DNA from: Phycisphaerales bacterium
Lineage (GTDB): Bacteria > Planctomycetota > Phycisphaerae > Phycisphaerales > UBA1924
Direction of reading: 5' to 3'
Length of the DNA: 39,959 nt
Assembly (NCBI GenBank): GCA_028284805.1
Contig: JANQQZ010000143.1
Span: forward strand, 1-39,959
A model generated the notes under the pieces. It saw nothing but the letters and a program-made list of their open reading frames with translations. It ran no database searches and was not told where the DNA came from. The number at the start of each line of letters is the position of its first letter. Position 1 is the stretch's first letter. The translations under genes and the position numbers were made by a program. Of the stretch, positions 17,510-26,766 are shown piece by piece.

Positions 17510-20500
17510 TCATGGGCAGCCCGCGTTGAAGTTGAGAATCCAGCCGTTGAAGTCCGCAGGCGTGCAGGCACCGTCGTCGTTCTGATCGCATTCCGGAGCA
17601 CGATTGTTGTACGCCAAGATCCAGCCGTTGAAGTCTGCAGGACTCAGAACGCCGTCGCCATTTGTATCAGCGATACAGGCTGGCCCCTCTGCTGCAACAA
17701 CAAAGGTGCCCGAAGCCGTTGCACAACTCGATGAGTTGTCGTCATCGCACGCTGTGATAACAAATGCGTACTCTCCTTGGTTCAGGGGTGGATAGACCGC
17801 CTCGAAACGGCTGTCCCCCGCGGGCAGGCCCGCCCGCTGCACCCCATCGACAACAACTGATGTGGAACGGATCGACTTTGGATCGGTGGCGGACCAGGAA
17901 AGCCGAATTCCTTCACCGGACTCGATGATGCCGTCTCCGTCGCCCGCCTGCTCTGATATCACGATCCCGGCAATCACAGGTGGCGATGTATCGTCGTCAG
18001 CTACATCCACCATCACCGCAGCCTCGTTGTTGCCCTTGTACTCATCCAATACGGATTCGACAACAAAGACAAGTGTCTGTTGGCCCTCCTCTAGTCGAAT
18101 CGCCCCGAGGTCAACCGCAATTGACGAGATGGAGCTCAAGGGCGGGATTGCCGCGTTGGCCACTTCGACACCGGATACATCGGGATTTCCATTGAAGAGG
18201 CGGACAACTGCGGGCTCGACCGTGTCAACAGGTGTGTTGTTGGTCACCGTGACGGCTACATCGATTGGAGCATCTTCGGTCGCCAGTGGGGGTACCTGAA
18301 CCCCGCTCTCCGTCACCCCGAAGTCAGCGATGCCCAAGTAGCTGAACAAGATGCTGCCAGACGAGAGGTCCCTCCAAGCAACCACCGGACCATCCATCCG
18401 CCATGGATCGACCGGATCTGATGTCGACAGGATCGTCTCCTCGCCGCTCGAGATCGATCGCATTGCAAAGAACCGTGGGTTGCCGGGCAGGTCGCGATTC
18501 TGCTTCTCGTAGGTCACCAGGTCGCCGCTTACCACGGGATCCCGGAACTCTGCGTCTTCGCACGCGAAGTTTGGCGTGAGCTGCGAGATGCTTCCGGCAT
18601 TCCAGAAGAATATCTGCTCCTGCTCATCGCCGCAGCCGTCCGGCCCGTCCTGCTCCCACGCGACCTTGCACTGCGACGTAGTAGGATTGTCGCCCTCGTA
18701 GTTGGGCACGATGACATCCGGTGTGAAGTCAGTCGCGGCACAGTCGGAAGAAGTGACAATCCGGCGGAGCGTCGAGCTCGTTATGCTCTGCCAGTTGCCG
18801 TTGTCGTATTGGTGGCTGTATTGCTCCCAAACAAGGAAGCCGTCCTCGAAGTCGGCATCGCTTGCGATTGTCGGGGCATCTGCGAAACCGCTGTGAGAAA
18901 ACCCTGTGATTGGGATAGTGGAGCCATCGCTCATGCGGTAGACGACAAGGTCGTAAGCACGTCGCGAGAAATCACCATTGTCTCTTAACAGATCCACGTA
19001 TCCCCGTCGCATGGCGACGTAGTCGCCAGAGATGCCCACGACCCTCTCGTCTTGGACAGTGCCAGCGATCAGGATCTCGTTTCCAGTCGACAGATTCATC
19101 GCTCGAACATCGAAGGTGCGCTCAGAACCGCTCCCCGTTCCGCCGCGCGAGTCGCTCCAGGCAAGCCATTCGCCGTCAATGCGCGGGCTGAACTGATCAC
19201 CGTCCGCGATCACAAGTGGGAACTCTTCACCGGTCAGTAGGTCAAACGCCCAAACATCGATGTCGCCGCTACGGTTGTCTTCCCAGGCGATGATGCCGCT
19301 CCCGACGTCCGGGTCTTCGGCGCCCGAGACGTTGTTGACTGAATAGGCCGGGAAGCTGGACGAAACCGATCCCGTAACGAGGGCCGTATCGTCTTCGCCT
19401 GGATCGCGAACCCTGGCGTCGGTCTCGAACTGGGACTCTCTCATGATTGCACCACTGAGCGCGACAGTGTCGATCTCGACAGACACGTGCTCGCTGCTTC
19501 CGGCCGCGATCGTGAAGGGGGTCGTGCGATCGAGCGATGTGTCGGGCGACGAGTGGACGACGCCCGTGATGGTCAGCGGCTCGGCACCCTCGTTGACCAA
19601 CTCGAAGGACTCGCTCACAGTCTCACCGGGCGATACGACACCGAAGTCGCTCGATCGCGGTGATACAACCAGCCACGCCTCAGGCTCGACCGTGACCTGG
19701 AGCGCGCCCGTGAGCACGACCGGCTGCGGCGAGCCGTCGTACGTGATCTCGACATCCGACGTGTACGTTCCCGGCGCTAGCCCACGGTCTGCATCGAGGT
19801 CCCATTCATCCGTAAGCGTCGGCAGGCACTCGCCCGGCGCGATGTCACCGAAGTTCTCAAAGTTGGTGTCTACCTCTAAACCTGCGACGCTGAACCCCAG
19901 CGGACGGGCACGGACATTCATTGCCGTCGCGTCACCGGTGTTCTGCAGGCTGAAACGCAGGGCTGCATCTTCGCCGTTCTCGAGCGTACCGTTGCCGTCG
20001 TTCTGCCCCGCGTCCGACGGATCGTCTTCAACGATCTGGGTGTCGCAGACGCTGAATGCGGGTGACAACTCCCCCTGTGCAGGGAACGAGCGAGTGGTGA
20101 AGAAGATGTCCTCGCACATCCGCGTTCCATCGTTGTAGCGGACGGTGAGCGTAAACTCAACAGTTGGTGGCAGAAGCGTTGGCACGTCAATCCGGAACGG
20201 GCCGGCGGTTTTGGTCTGCCCGTCCAAGAACCCGCCGAGTTCATCCGTCTCGTCCGGATCGCTGAACCCACCCACGCTCGGATTGAAGGTCGCCTCAACG
20301 TCATTCATGAAGCCGCCAACGGCAGTAATCGGTACACGAACGTCGGCCGACTCACCCCGCTCGATCACGCCGTCCCCGTCACCAATCTCCTCGAACTCCC
20401 AATCGCTGACCTGGGCGATGCCGCAGGCACCCCCGTCGCGTCTGACGTCCACAATGACGGCATCAGACGCGGAGTTCCCCACCGTGTCGTATGCAATGGC

Positions 20501-22090
20501 CTGCACTAGCACCTGACCAGAGAATGCGTCAAGATTCCAGTCCGATTGATACTCCGAGAGCCCGTCACCGCTGGGAACAAGGTCCTCGCCCAGAAACACC
20601 CCGTTCGCATAGAACTCCACACGGTTCACTGCAACATTGTCGACAGCTGAAACACGGACGACCGTGTTCGGCACATCTTCGAATTCATCGCCATCCACCG
20701 GGTCAAGAATCTGAACAGTTGGATCTGTTATGTCGTGGTTTGGTCCCCCGCCGGCCACATCGAATTTGATCGATGCTCCGTCGATGCTCGCCTGCAGAGG
20801 ATTACCTCCGAGGTCCTTGGCGGTGGAGTTGATTGAGACCGTGATCTCTTCGCCGGGGACGCCGCCGATGACACGAACCGTGACGGCCGCCACATCGTGA
20901 CGGTTGTCATCCTTGAAGGCTCCAGACGGCAGTGATGTCGTGCCGTCGGGATAGTAGACACAGGGCCATTGGGCCCCGCTGAAGTACTGGCCAAAGTCAA
21001 AATCCGAATACCAGTCGTCTTCGATGAGCGGGTTGTACCAGTACAGGAAGTCCAACAGCTCGTCACCGCCACGCTGCGGATGCTCGAACGAAACGATCTG
21101 CATTGGAAGATCACCGCTGACATCACCATGTGCAGTGATGGAAGGCGGCCCGTAGGTGTGATCGACCGCGAGTGAGTATTTGCTCATCCATTCACTGAAC
21201 GAGAATCTGACTTCTTGAGACGATTGGTCGATGAGCTCTCCGAACGCACGAGGTGGGACCGCCGCGTTGTGCAACGCCGACGAAGCCTGTGAGTACATCG
21301 CGAGCGGGGTCGCCACTACGGATGGGCTGTAGATCAGAATATTATTGTCGCGATAAACAAGGTCTACGAACCCATCGCAGCGAAGCGCTGCGCAGATTCC
21401 GAAGGGTGTGGACGGGATGTCGATGCAATCATTTGTTTGAAAGAGCACATTGCCAGCATCGCAGGCGATGTCCGACCCGCATTCCGATTGCAGCGAGGTG
21501 ATTGTGTACGGGGCACCAACGTGATGCAACGCACGCTCGATGAGGTCATCGGGCTGAACTCCCGCCCCGGGAGGGAGCAACAGCGAGCCCACATAGCTGT
21601 TGAGGTTTCCCTGTGCATCTCTGTCCAAGAAACCTTCCCACGTTCGTGGCCCGGCCGGGCCGTTACCAAACCCGCTGGCCTGAAGAACACGAAACTTGTC
21701 TGCGCGGGCGTCATAGAACCAGAAGATGCCCGCATGACCAAGATACTCCTCCTGCGCTCCTAGAAAGCCGTTGCGGACAACGACTGCGCCCGGCTCCAGA
21801 TTCGCCTGCGCTGGAGGTGCTGCCGCTTCCTGCGAAAGCAGCGTCGGAGGCGAAGTGCCATAGTCTCCTTGTGCCCTTTCTGCTGTGCTGGCCTTCGGTA
21901 CCGCACCGCGCTGGCTGATCTCGGCAGCGACAGCCGCCGTGGACGCCCCGCTTGAACCCCCAGCGGCCAGCGCCAGCCCGATTGTTCTCAGCACGCTCTG
22001 CATCACGGCTCTCCTTGATGGATCAATGCCCGACGGCCGGTACCCAGGCACCGGACTTCCCGCAACCGGAACGGGATCAGCATTGGGCAT
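17510..22090 (-). CDS. Exported multidomain protein: permuted NlpC/P60-like region, Ig-like and propeller domains, dockerin tail
   Basis: 1526 aa from the ATG at 22090. The frame is open further upstream, but that part is Arg-rich and unnatural. The N terminus carries a twin-arginine-like signal: SRRAVM, then SVLRTIGLALAAGG and an AVAA cleavage region. Next, YLGHAGIFWFYDA and, ~110 residues later, RCDGFVDLVYRDN place His before Cys, as in circularly permuted NlpC/P60 (YiiX-like) folds. This is an inference from motif order. Then come an Ig-like domain (TVQILDPVDGDEF ... NRVEFYANGVFLGED), beta domains with LVNEGAEPLTITGV, propeller-like repeats (IAWEDNRSGDIDVWAFDL, VSGDLVTYEKQN) and a CARDB-like domain (VTVTNNTPVD). 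The last 55 residues are two EF-hand/dockerin motifs: DTNGDGVLSPADFNGWILAYN and DQNDDGACTPADFNGWILNFN, ending GCP. Probably anchored or assembled outside the cell. Confidence 0.88.
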   Translation of the reverse strand: MPNADPVPVAGSPVPGYRPSGIDPSRRAVMQSVLRTIGLALAAGGSSGASTAAVAAEISQRGAVPKASTAERAQGDYGTSPPTLLSQEAAAPPAQANLEPGAVVVRNGFLGAQEEYLGHAGIFWFYDARADKFRVLQASGFGNGPAGPRTWEGFLDRDAQGNLNSYVGSLLLPPGAGVQPDDLIERALHHVGAPYTITSLQSECGSDIACDAGNVLFQTNDCIDIPSTPFGICAALRCDGFVDLVYRDNNILIYSPSVVATPLAMYSQASSALHNAAVPPRAFGELIDQSSQEVRFSFSEWMSKYSLAVDHTYGPPSITAHGDVSGDLPMQIVSFEHPQRGGDELLDFLYWYNPLIEDDWYSDFDFGQYFSGAQWPCVYYPDGTTSLPSGAFKDDNRHDVAAVTVRVIGGVPGEEITVSINSTAKDLGGNPLQASIDGASIKFDVAGGGPNHDITDPTVQILDPVDGDEFEDVPNTVVRVSAVDNVAVNRVEFYANGVFLGEDLVPSGDGLSEYQSDWNLDAFSGQVLVQAIAYDTVGNSASDAVIVDVRRDGGACGIAQVSDWEFEEIGDGDGVIERGESADVRVPITAVGGFMNDVEATFNPSVGGFSDPDETDELGGFLDGQTKTAGPFRIDVPTLLPPTVEFTLTVRYNDGTRMCEDIFFTTRSFPAQGELSPAFSVCDTQIVEDDPSDAGQNDGNGTLENGEDAALRFSLQNTGDATAMNVRARPLGFSVAGLEVDTNFENFGDIAPGECLPTLTDEWDLDADRGLAPGTYTSDVEITYDGSPQPVVLTGALQVTVEPEAWLVVSPRSSDFGVVSPGETVSESFELVNEGAEPLTITGVVHSSPDTSLDRTTPFTIAAGSSEHVSVEIDTVALSGAIMRESQFETDARVRDPGEDDTALVTGSVSSSFPAYSVNNVSGAEDPDVGSGIIAWEDNRSGDIDVWAFDLLTGEEFPLVIADGDQFSPRIDGEWLAWSDSRGGTGSGSERTFDVRAMNLSTGNEILIAGTVQDERVVGISGDYVAMRRGYVDLLRDNGDFSRRAYDLVVYRMSDGSTIPITGFSHSGFADAPTIASDADFEDGFLVWEQYSHQYDNGNWQSITSSTLRRIVTSSDCAATDFTPDVIVPNYEGDNPTTSQCKVAWEQDGPDGCGDEQEQIFFWNAGSISQLTPNFACEDAEFRDPVVSGDLVTYEKQNRDLPGNPRFFAMRSISSGEETILSTSDPVDPWRMDGPVVAWRDLSSGSILFSYLGIADFGVTESGVQVPPLATEDAPIDVAVTVTNNTPVDTVEPAVVRLFNGNPDVSGVEVANAAIPPLSSISSIAVDLGAIRLEEGQQTLVFVVESVLDEYKGNNEAAVMVDVADDDTSPPVIAGIVISEQAGDGDGIIESGEGIRLSWSATDPKSIRSTSVVVDGVQRAGLPAGDSRFEAVYPPLNQGEYAFVITACDDDNSSSCATASGTFVVAAEGPACIADTNGDGVLSPADFNGWILAYNNRAPECDQNDDGACTPADFNGWILNFNAGCP

Positions 22091-22423
22091 TCCCGGAATC
22101 GTGACAGATTTTCCGTATGTGCTGGCGGAGCTACGAGACCGACTCCTCGTACGTCGGGTCTTTCCACGTTGCCTTCGCGCGGGCTCGCATGTACGTCGGG
22201 CGGCACCGCTCACCTGTTGAGGGCGCGGAGCTCTTCGGTGGACCTCCCGAACAGTCAGGCTTACGTGCGAAGCGCCTCGTGAAGTGTCACTCTGTGCATC
22301 GCGGTGCCCGTCGAGTGTCATATCGCCTAGGCTGATGCCCTAGTACGGTGCACGTATGAGCGCACCCGACGGAGAGGCTACGCCACGACGGGCATGACCT
22401 GCGTCCAAGTTTGATGCCAGAGT
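22091..22423. other. Upstream region of the exported multidomain protein gene
   Basis: About 330 bp with no gene I can support. The minus-strand frame of the downstream gene stays open to 22321 but is dominated by Arg and Ser (KTRRTRSRSRSS), which is typical of noncoding high-GC sequence. No clear promoter or ribosome-binding site was found. Confidence 0.4.
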
Positions 22424-22693
22424 CTAAGTGAGTGCTTCGGTTCTCGCTGTGTGCTGCTGAGGCGTGCGGAGCGAAGCGGAGCACAGCTCAGCAGCGACGG
22501 TCTCGGGTGCCGGCGGCCTGTAGCCCAGGGAGCTGTGCGGCCTCACGGTGTTGTACTCGTGCCGCCAGCACTCGATGAGGATCCGGGCCTCCCTGAGCGA
22601 GTAGAAGGTCTCCCGGTCGAGCAGTTCATCCCTGAGCTTGCCGTTGAAGCTCTCGCAATAGCCGTTCTCCCAGGGGCTCCCGGGCTCGATGAA
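22424..22693 (-). pseudogene. IS3-family transposase (OrfB) C-terminal remnant
   Basis: The translation FIEPGSPWENGYCESFNGKLRDEL continues to WRHEYNTVRPHSSLGYRPPAPE and ends with a stop. This is the conserved C-terminal end of the DDE integrase core of IS3-type transposases (IS407-like wording); the Glu in CESFN is the third catalytic acidic residue. Only ~90 residues remain. Upstream of FIEPG the similarity stops abruptly and the sequence is unrelated, so both Asp residues and OrfA are missing. It cannot be active. No terminal inverted repeat or target duplication was identified, so the element's ends are unknown. Confidence 0.85.
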
Positions 22694-22803
22694 CCGTTTA
22701 TTGATCCGCTTGCCACGATACTGGCTAAGCCGGAAAAGTGCAGCAAGCCGGAGCAACTGGTTCGGCACGTCTATCGCGATGTCGCCGAAATCGACTCCGA
22801 GCC

Positions 22804-23118
22804 ATGCCTAACCTGGCTCGCGAGTGCATCGCAACAGACGATGAACTCGCGACATACATGCGGGCTCCTGAAGAAGACCGGACAGTGTTCCAGGGCATCA
22901 TCCCGATCGTCTGAAGTCGGATGAGGTACCCCGGGCGATACAGCGAATCGCAGCCGCACTTGAAGTACCCGCTCCAGCATCATCGACAAGTGACGTGGAT
23001 CCCGAAGCGCGAGGTGTCGACGAAGGCTGACGCCAGACTTGACGGCGTGTCCCCTGAAGCCGATATCGTCCTGGCCTATTGCCGCGATCTGTTTCGTCCG
23101 ACCTCTGACGCCGGATGA
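22804..23118 (+). pseudogene. Possible decayed ORF in three frames next to the IS remnant
   Basis: Three consecutive stretches on the plus strand read like protein but in different frames. They are a 36-codon piece from the ATG at 22804 (MPNLARECIATDDELATYM, stop 22912-22914), a piece around 22896-23028 (HHPDRLKSDEVPRAIQRIAA, then LEVPAPASSTSDV), and a piece at 23030-23118 (ADARLDGVSPEADIVLAYC, then RDLFRPTSDAG and a stop). They may be one former gene broken by two frameshifts. I do not recognise the family, and the opposite strand also has short open frames, so this is tentative. Confidence 0.3.
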
Positions 23119-23369
23119 GCGTAATCAGGATGGACTGATTCGCGGTGGGAAACTCTGATAGCAAGTGGTGCACTCTGATGAGCTACGAGCCTCTCGCGCG
23201 GCAAAGGCCAACTGTCGCCTTTCGTTGTCCAGGCGGTCTAGACAGCTCGGCTGTTCGCAACGACCTGTATCCGACGTTCTCCTGTCACGGAATCGAGGGC
23301 GCGCCTCCGCACCTGCGACGTACGCGTTGCGCGCCATGAACTGCCGGCCAACGAGTCGGGCATAGTGCG

Positions 23370-23396
23370 AAAAAAAGCCCGACCTTCGTCGGGCTT
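23370..23396 (-). terminator. Intrinsic terminator of the initiator tRNA gene
   Basis: Read on the minus strand: GAAGCCCGAC, loop GAAG, GTCGGGCTT, then a run of T. The arms are at 23375-23383 and 23388-23396, and the T run corresponds to the A tract at 23370-23376. It lies 24 bp past the tRNA 3' end: a strong GC stem with U tract in the right place. Confidence 0.88.
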
Positions 23397-23419
23397 CCTG
23401 GCATACAGATGCCAAAATA

Positions 23420-23493
<74 letters not shown>

Positions 23494-23504
23494 ATCAGGA
23501 GAGG

Positions 23505-23533
23505 ATCGTAGCGCCGGGCGGCTACGGTGTCAA
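23505..23533 (-). promoter_or_regulatory. Sigma70-type promoter of the initiator tRNA
   Basis: On the minus strand TTGACA (23533-23528) is followed by a 17-bp spacer and TACGAT (23510-23505). The -10 box ends 11 bases before the tRNA 5' end. It is a near-consensus match and covers the alternative purD starts at 23527 and 23533, which favours the purD ATG at 23563. Confidence 0.8.
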
Positions 23534-23562
23534 TGCGACGGGATGCCGACGTAGCATCCGCC

Positions 23563-24879
23563 ATGAGTCAGAGCGAACCGATCCCGTCTGCTGTCAACAC
23601 GCTGCTGATCGGCGGCGGCGCCCGCGAGCACGCGATTGCCGCCAAGCTCGCCGCGTCGCCACACATCGCCCAGTTGCACGTCACGCACCCCTCGAACCCC
23701 GGGCTCGCACGACTGGGCATCGCGGTCGACGTGCCGGTTTCCAAGGCCGAGCTCTACCGGCTCGAGCAGTACTGCGGCCACCACGACATCGGGCTGGTCG
23801 TCGTTGGCCCGGAGGCCCCCCTCGCCGACGGTTTCGGCGATGCGCTCCGCACCGAGTCCCGCATGGTCTTCGGCCCCGATGCCAGCGGCGCGCGGCTCGA
23901 GGCCGACAAGGCATGGGCGAAGCAGCTCATGCGTTCCGCCTCGATTCCCACCGCCGAGGGACGCTCGTTCAGCAACCCCGAAGCCGCGATTGCGTTCCTC
24001 GAGAGCCGAGACGAGCGTCACGTCGTCAAGGCCACCGGCCTCGCAGCGGGCAAGGGCGTGCTCGTGCCCGATTCGCTTGACCAGGCCGTTGCCTTCGTCA
24101 ACGAATGCATGGTCGCCAAGCGCTTCGGCGAGGCGGGAACCACAGTGCTGATCGAGGAGATGCTCGAAGGGCCCGAGGTCTCGGTGCTTGCCCTCGTCGA
24201 CGCGCGGACCATCTATGTGCTGGAGACTGCTCAGGATCACAAGCGGCTTCTCGATGGTGATCGAGGCCCCAACACTGGTGGCATGGGTGCCTTCAGCCCC
24301 AGCGGCAGGCTGACCGACGACGACCTCGACCGGATCCAGCGCGACATCCTCGTCCCCACCGTGGATGCGCTGAAGCGAGAGGGCATCACCTTCCGCGGCG
24401 TTCTCTACGCGGGGGTGATGCTGACGCCAGCCGGTCCCAAGGTCCTCGAATTCAACGTGCGTTTCGGGGATCCGGAATGCCAGGCTGTCCTCGCGCGTCT
24501 TGAGAGCGACCTCGGTGAGGCGATCCTCGCGACGTGCCAAGGCAAGCTGAGCGACGTCGAGTTGGAATTCAGTCCCGAAGCAAGCTGCTGCCTGGTGCTC
24601 GCTTCGCACGGCTACCCCGACACCCCGCGCAAGGGAGATCTGATCGAAGGCGTCGAGGCCGCCGAGGCGATGGAAGGCATCTCGGTCTTCCACGCCGGCA
24701 CGAGGCTCGATGACTCCGGACGGCTCGTGTCGGCCGGTGGGCGTGTTCTCAGCGTTGTCGCAAGGGGTGCAACGATCGACGATGCGCGCGATCGGGCCTA
24801 CACCGCGGCCGAGAGCATCCGTTTCGAAGGCATGCAGCTGAGGCGAGACATCGCCGCGGGATCAACCGCCAAGGCCTGA
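23563..24879 (+). CDS. purD: Phosphoribosylamine-glycine ligase (GARS)
   Basis: 438 aa, close to the family's usual 420-430. It catalyses the second step of de novo purine synthesis: 5-phosphoribosylamine + glycine + ATP to GAR. N-domain GGGAREHA lies at residues 17-24, then VVVGPEAPLADGF. The ATP-grasp part has VVKATGLAAGKGV and DHKRLLDGDRGPNTGGMGAFSP, then RGVLYAGVMLT and VLEFNVRFGDPECQAVL with the metal-binding Glu/Asn. The C-terminal small domain follows (CCLVLASHGYPDTPRKG). The start at 23563 is preferred over in-frame GTG 23527 and ATG 23533, which overlap the divergent tRNA promoter; no strong ribosome-binding site is seen for any of them. Its last 18 bp overlap the convergent next gene. 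No other purine genes are nearby. Confidence 0.96.
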   Translation: MSQSEPIPSAVNTLLIGGGAREHAIAAKLAASPHIAQLHVTHPSNPGLARLGIAVDVPVSKAELYRLEQYCGHHDIGLVVVGPEAPLADGFGDALRTESRMVFGPDASGARLEADKAWAKQLMRSASIPTAEGRSFSNPEAAIAFLESRDERHVVKATGLAAGKGVLVPDSLDQAVAFVNECMVAKRFGEAGTTVLIEEMLEGPEVSVLALVDARTIYVLETAQDHKRLLDGDRGPNTGGMGAFSPSGRLTDDDLDRIQRDILVPTVDALKREGITFRGVLYAGVMLTPAGPKVLEFNVRFGDPECQAVLARLESDLGEAILATCQGKLSDVELEFSPEASCCLVLASHGYPDTPRKGDLIEGVEAAEAMEGISVFHAGTRLDDSGRLVSAGGRVLSVVARGATIDDARDRAYTAAESIRFEGMQLRRDIAAGSTAKA

Positions 24880-26070
24880 GAGCCACAGCGCTACCTCATC
24901 CGTTCGCGGATTCGAACGCCCGAACGTACGAGTGACCTGCCCGTCGCTGATGGCGAGGCCGTTCTCGTGTACGACGTAGACCATCTCGGGCACGGGCAGG
25001 CCGCCGAACCGTGTCAGCACGATCGGGCTCCCGTTCGGCGCAGGCTCGATGATGATCGAATCCGCCGGCACGCTGGTGAGCAGATCCAGCAGCGCTTCTG
25101 CCTCGGCACCGCTCGCCGACCACCCCCGCCCATCGCGATCCAGTATCACACCAGGATTTCCTATGCTTAGGCGTTCGATGTCGGACGCCGGCACGTCGAG
25201 TACATTCTGGGCGATCAGGGCCGCAGGATCGATCCCGAGCGAGTTCAGCGAAGATGCGTCGAGTCTCATGGGCGTGCTCAGCGTCTGCCCGCCGCGCTCG
25301 CGCTGGCTTTTGCCCAGACCCTCGGCGTCGCATATCAACCGCCAGTTTGTGTCGTTCGATTCGACGAAGACCTCGAGCCCCGGCGCGCCCGGAACACCTG
25401 TCTCAGTGGTTGTGGTCATGCGCAGCGACGCGAGCGCTCCGATGAGGGCCGCGACCTGCCCGGGGTCTGCGGGAGTTTGGATGGGCTGCGTGAGCCCCCA
25501 TCGCGTACCGACGCGAGCGAGTTCGAAGGTGTCATCGCCCGCCTCGACCCGGATCGAACGCACTTCCGCACCGATCCCGGGCATTGCCGACGTGTCGCTC
25601 CAGGTCAGCAACGACTCGGGCTGAAGCATGTCCGCGAGCGCATCATCCACACGCACGCCTCGGTCGCGCAGGACCCCGTTGCGGAGTCCCGATAGGGATC
25701 GGGCCCCGAGAAGAAGCGTCTCTGAACCGGTGCCGAACTCGATGGTGCAGCTCGTCTCGACCGCCGGGGGCGGCGCGTCGCTCGTCCGGGCGATCGCCGA
25801 TGCCAGCAGGCGAAGCCCGGCGGACACGCGACGGTCGTCTGCGGGCCAGTGCATCGTGCCGCTGCGGACCGTCCACGCATCCGAGCCCCGCTCGAGCTCC
25901 ACGGCGAGCCCATCCCGAACCGATCGGATCGCGGTGATCTCCGAGGGGCGAGCCGGCACGACCGCAAGGGGGCTGGCGTCGTCACCACCCGATCCAGACC
26001 GATCCAGAATCACCAGCACGAGCAGCGTGACGAACACCACAGCCAAGATGGCAACGCTCCGCGGACGCAC
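24862..26070 (-). CDS. DUF4340-like membrane-anchored protein
   Basis: 402 aa. A single N-terminal hydrophobic segment (SVAILAVVFVTLLVLVILD) without a good cleavage site suggests a membrane anchor with the rest outside. The body repeats a pattern typical of DUF4340 proteins: beta-rich modules with WTVRSG..HWPADDRRVSAGLRLLASA, TRWGLTQPIQTPADPGQVAALIGALASL and RGWSASGAEAEALLDLLTSV, i.e. three similar 'residual-W-...-L-xxL' units. In other genomes such proteins often sit with gliding/ABC-2 transport genes (GldG-like), but no such partners are present here. Its stop overlaps the purD stop tail to tail. The function is unknown. Confidence 0.75.
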   Translation of the reverse strand: MRPRSVAILAVVFVTLLVLVILDRSGSGGDDASPLAVVPARPSEITAIRSVRDGLAVELERGSDAWTVRSGTMHWPADDRRVSAGLRLLASAIARTSDAPPPAVETSCTIEFGTGSETLLLGARSLSGLRNGVLRDRGVRVDDALADMLQPESLLTWSDTSAMPGIGAEVRSIRVEAGDDTFELARVGTRWGLTQPIQTPADPGQVAALIGALASLRMTTTTETGVPGAPGLEVFVESNDTNWRLICDAEGLGKSQRERGGQTLSTPMRLDASSLNSLGIDPAALIAQNVLDVPASDIERLSIGNPGVILDRDGRGWSASGAEAEALLDLLTSVPADSIIIEPAPNGSPIVLTRFGGLPVPEMVYVVHENGLAISDGQVTRTFGRSNPRTDEVALWLSGLGG

Positions 26071-26097
26071 GGCGCGAGTGTACGCATAGGCTCACCC

Positions 26098-26766
26098 ATG
26101 CATCGACCCGTAGTGGGCATCACGGCGGACCTCATCGAGCACAACGGGCTCGACCGCGCCGCCGCCCCCGTGACCTACTGCCGCGCCGTCACCGAAGCCG
26201 GCGGCGTTCCCCTGGTCCTGCCCCCGCTCGCGGAGGCCGCGAGCGAGCAGATCGCTGTCTGCCACGCCCTCGTCCTCACGGGAGGTGACGACCCGGCGCT
26301 CGAGCCCTTCGGTGTGGAGACCGACTCGAGGGTCACCCGTGTCAGGCCAGGCCGCCAGGCTGCCGACTCGGCCATCCTCGAGCACCTCGCCAACCATCAG
26401 CCCGATTTGCCCGTGCTGGGCGTCTGCCTGGGCATGCAGATGATGGCGTTGCACGCGGGGGGGACACTCGATCAGTTCATGCCCGACACAACACCCACCC
26501 ACGCCGATCACTGGGAACGTGACCACGCTGTGCATGCTGCTGATTCTGACTGGATCCCAGGCGGGAGCGTTCAGAGCAAGCACAAGCAGGCCGTCACGGA
26601 TCCCGGGCACATGCGCACCGCTGCGGTCGCGCACGACGGCATCATCGAGGCCATCGTCGATCCCGATCGATGCTTCTACCTCGGCGTGCAGTGGCACCCG
26701 GAACGCACCGCACACGAGCCGCTCGGCATCGAGCTGTTCAGGCGGCTGGTTCGCTCGGCTCGCTGA
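26098..26766 (+). CDS. Class I glutamine amidotransferase, peptidase C26 (PuuD-like)
   Basis: 222 aa. It starts MHRPVVGITAD, and the family oxyanion strand is seen in HALVLTGGDDPALEPFG. The nucleophile elbow is GVCLGMQMM (catalytic Cys), and the His-Glu pair sits in LGVQWHPERT. Family members hydrolyse gamma-glutamyl amides such as gamma-glutamyl-GABA, but no polyamine or GABA genes are adjacent, so the substrate is open. It is divergent from the DUF4340 gene by 27 bp. Its 3' end overlaps the convergent metF gene by 29 bp. Confidence 0.9.
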   Translation: MHRPVVGITADLIEHNGLDRAAAPVTYCRAVTEAGGVPLVLPPLAEAASEQIAVCHALVLTGGDDPALEPFGVETDSRVTRVRPGRQAADSAILEHLANHQPDLPVLGVCLGMQMMALHAGGTLDQFMPDTTPTHADHWERDHAVHAADSDWIPGGSVQSKHKQAVTDPGHMRTAAVAHDGIIEAIVDPDRCFYLGVQWHPERTAHEPLGIELFRRLVRSAR

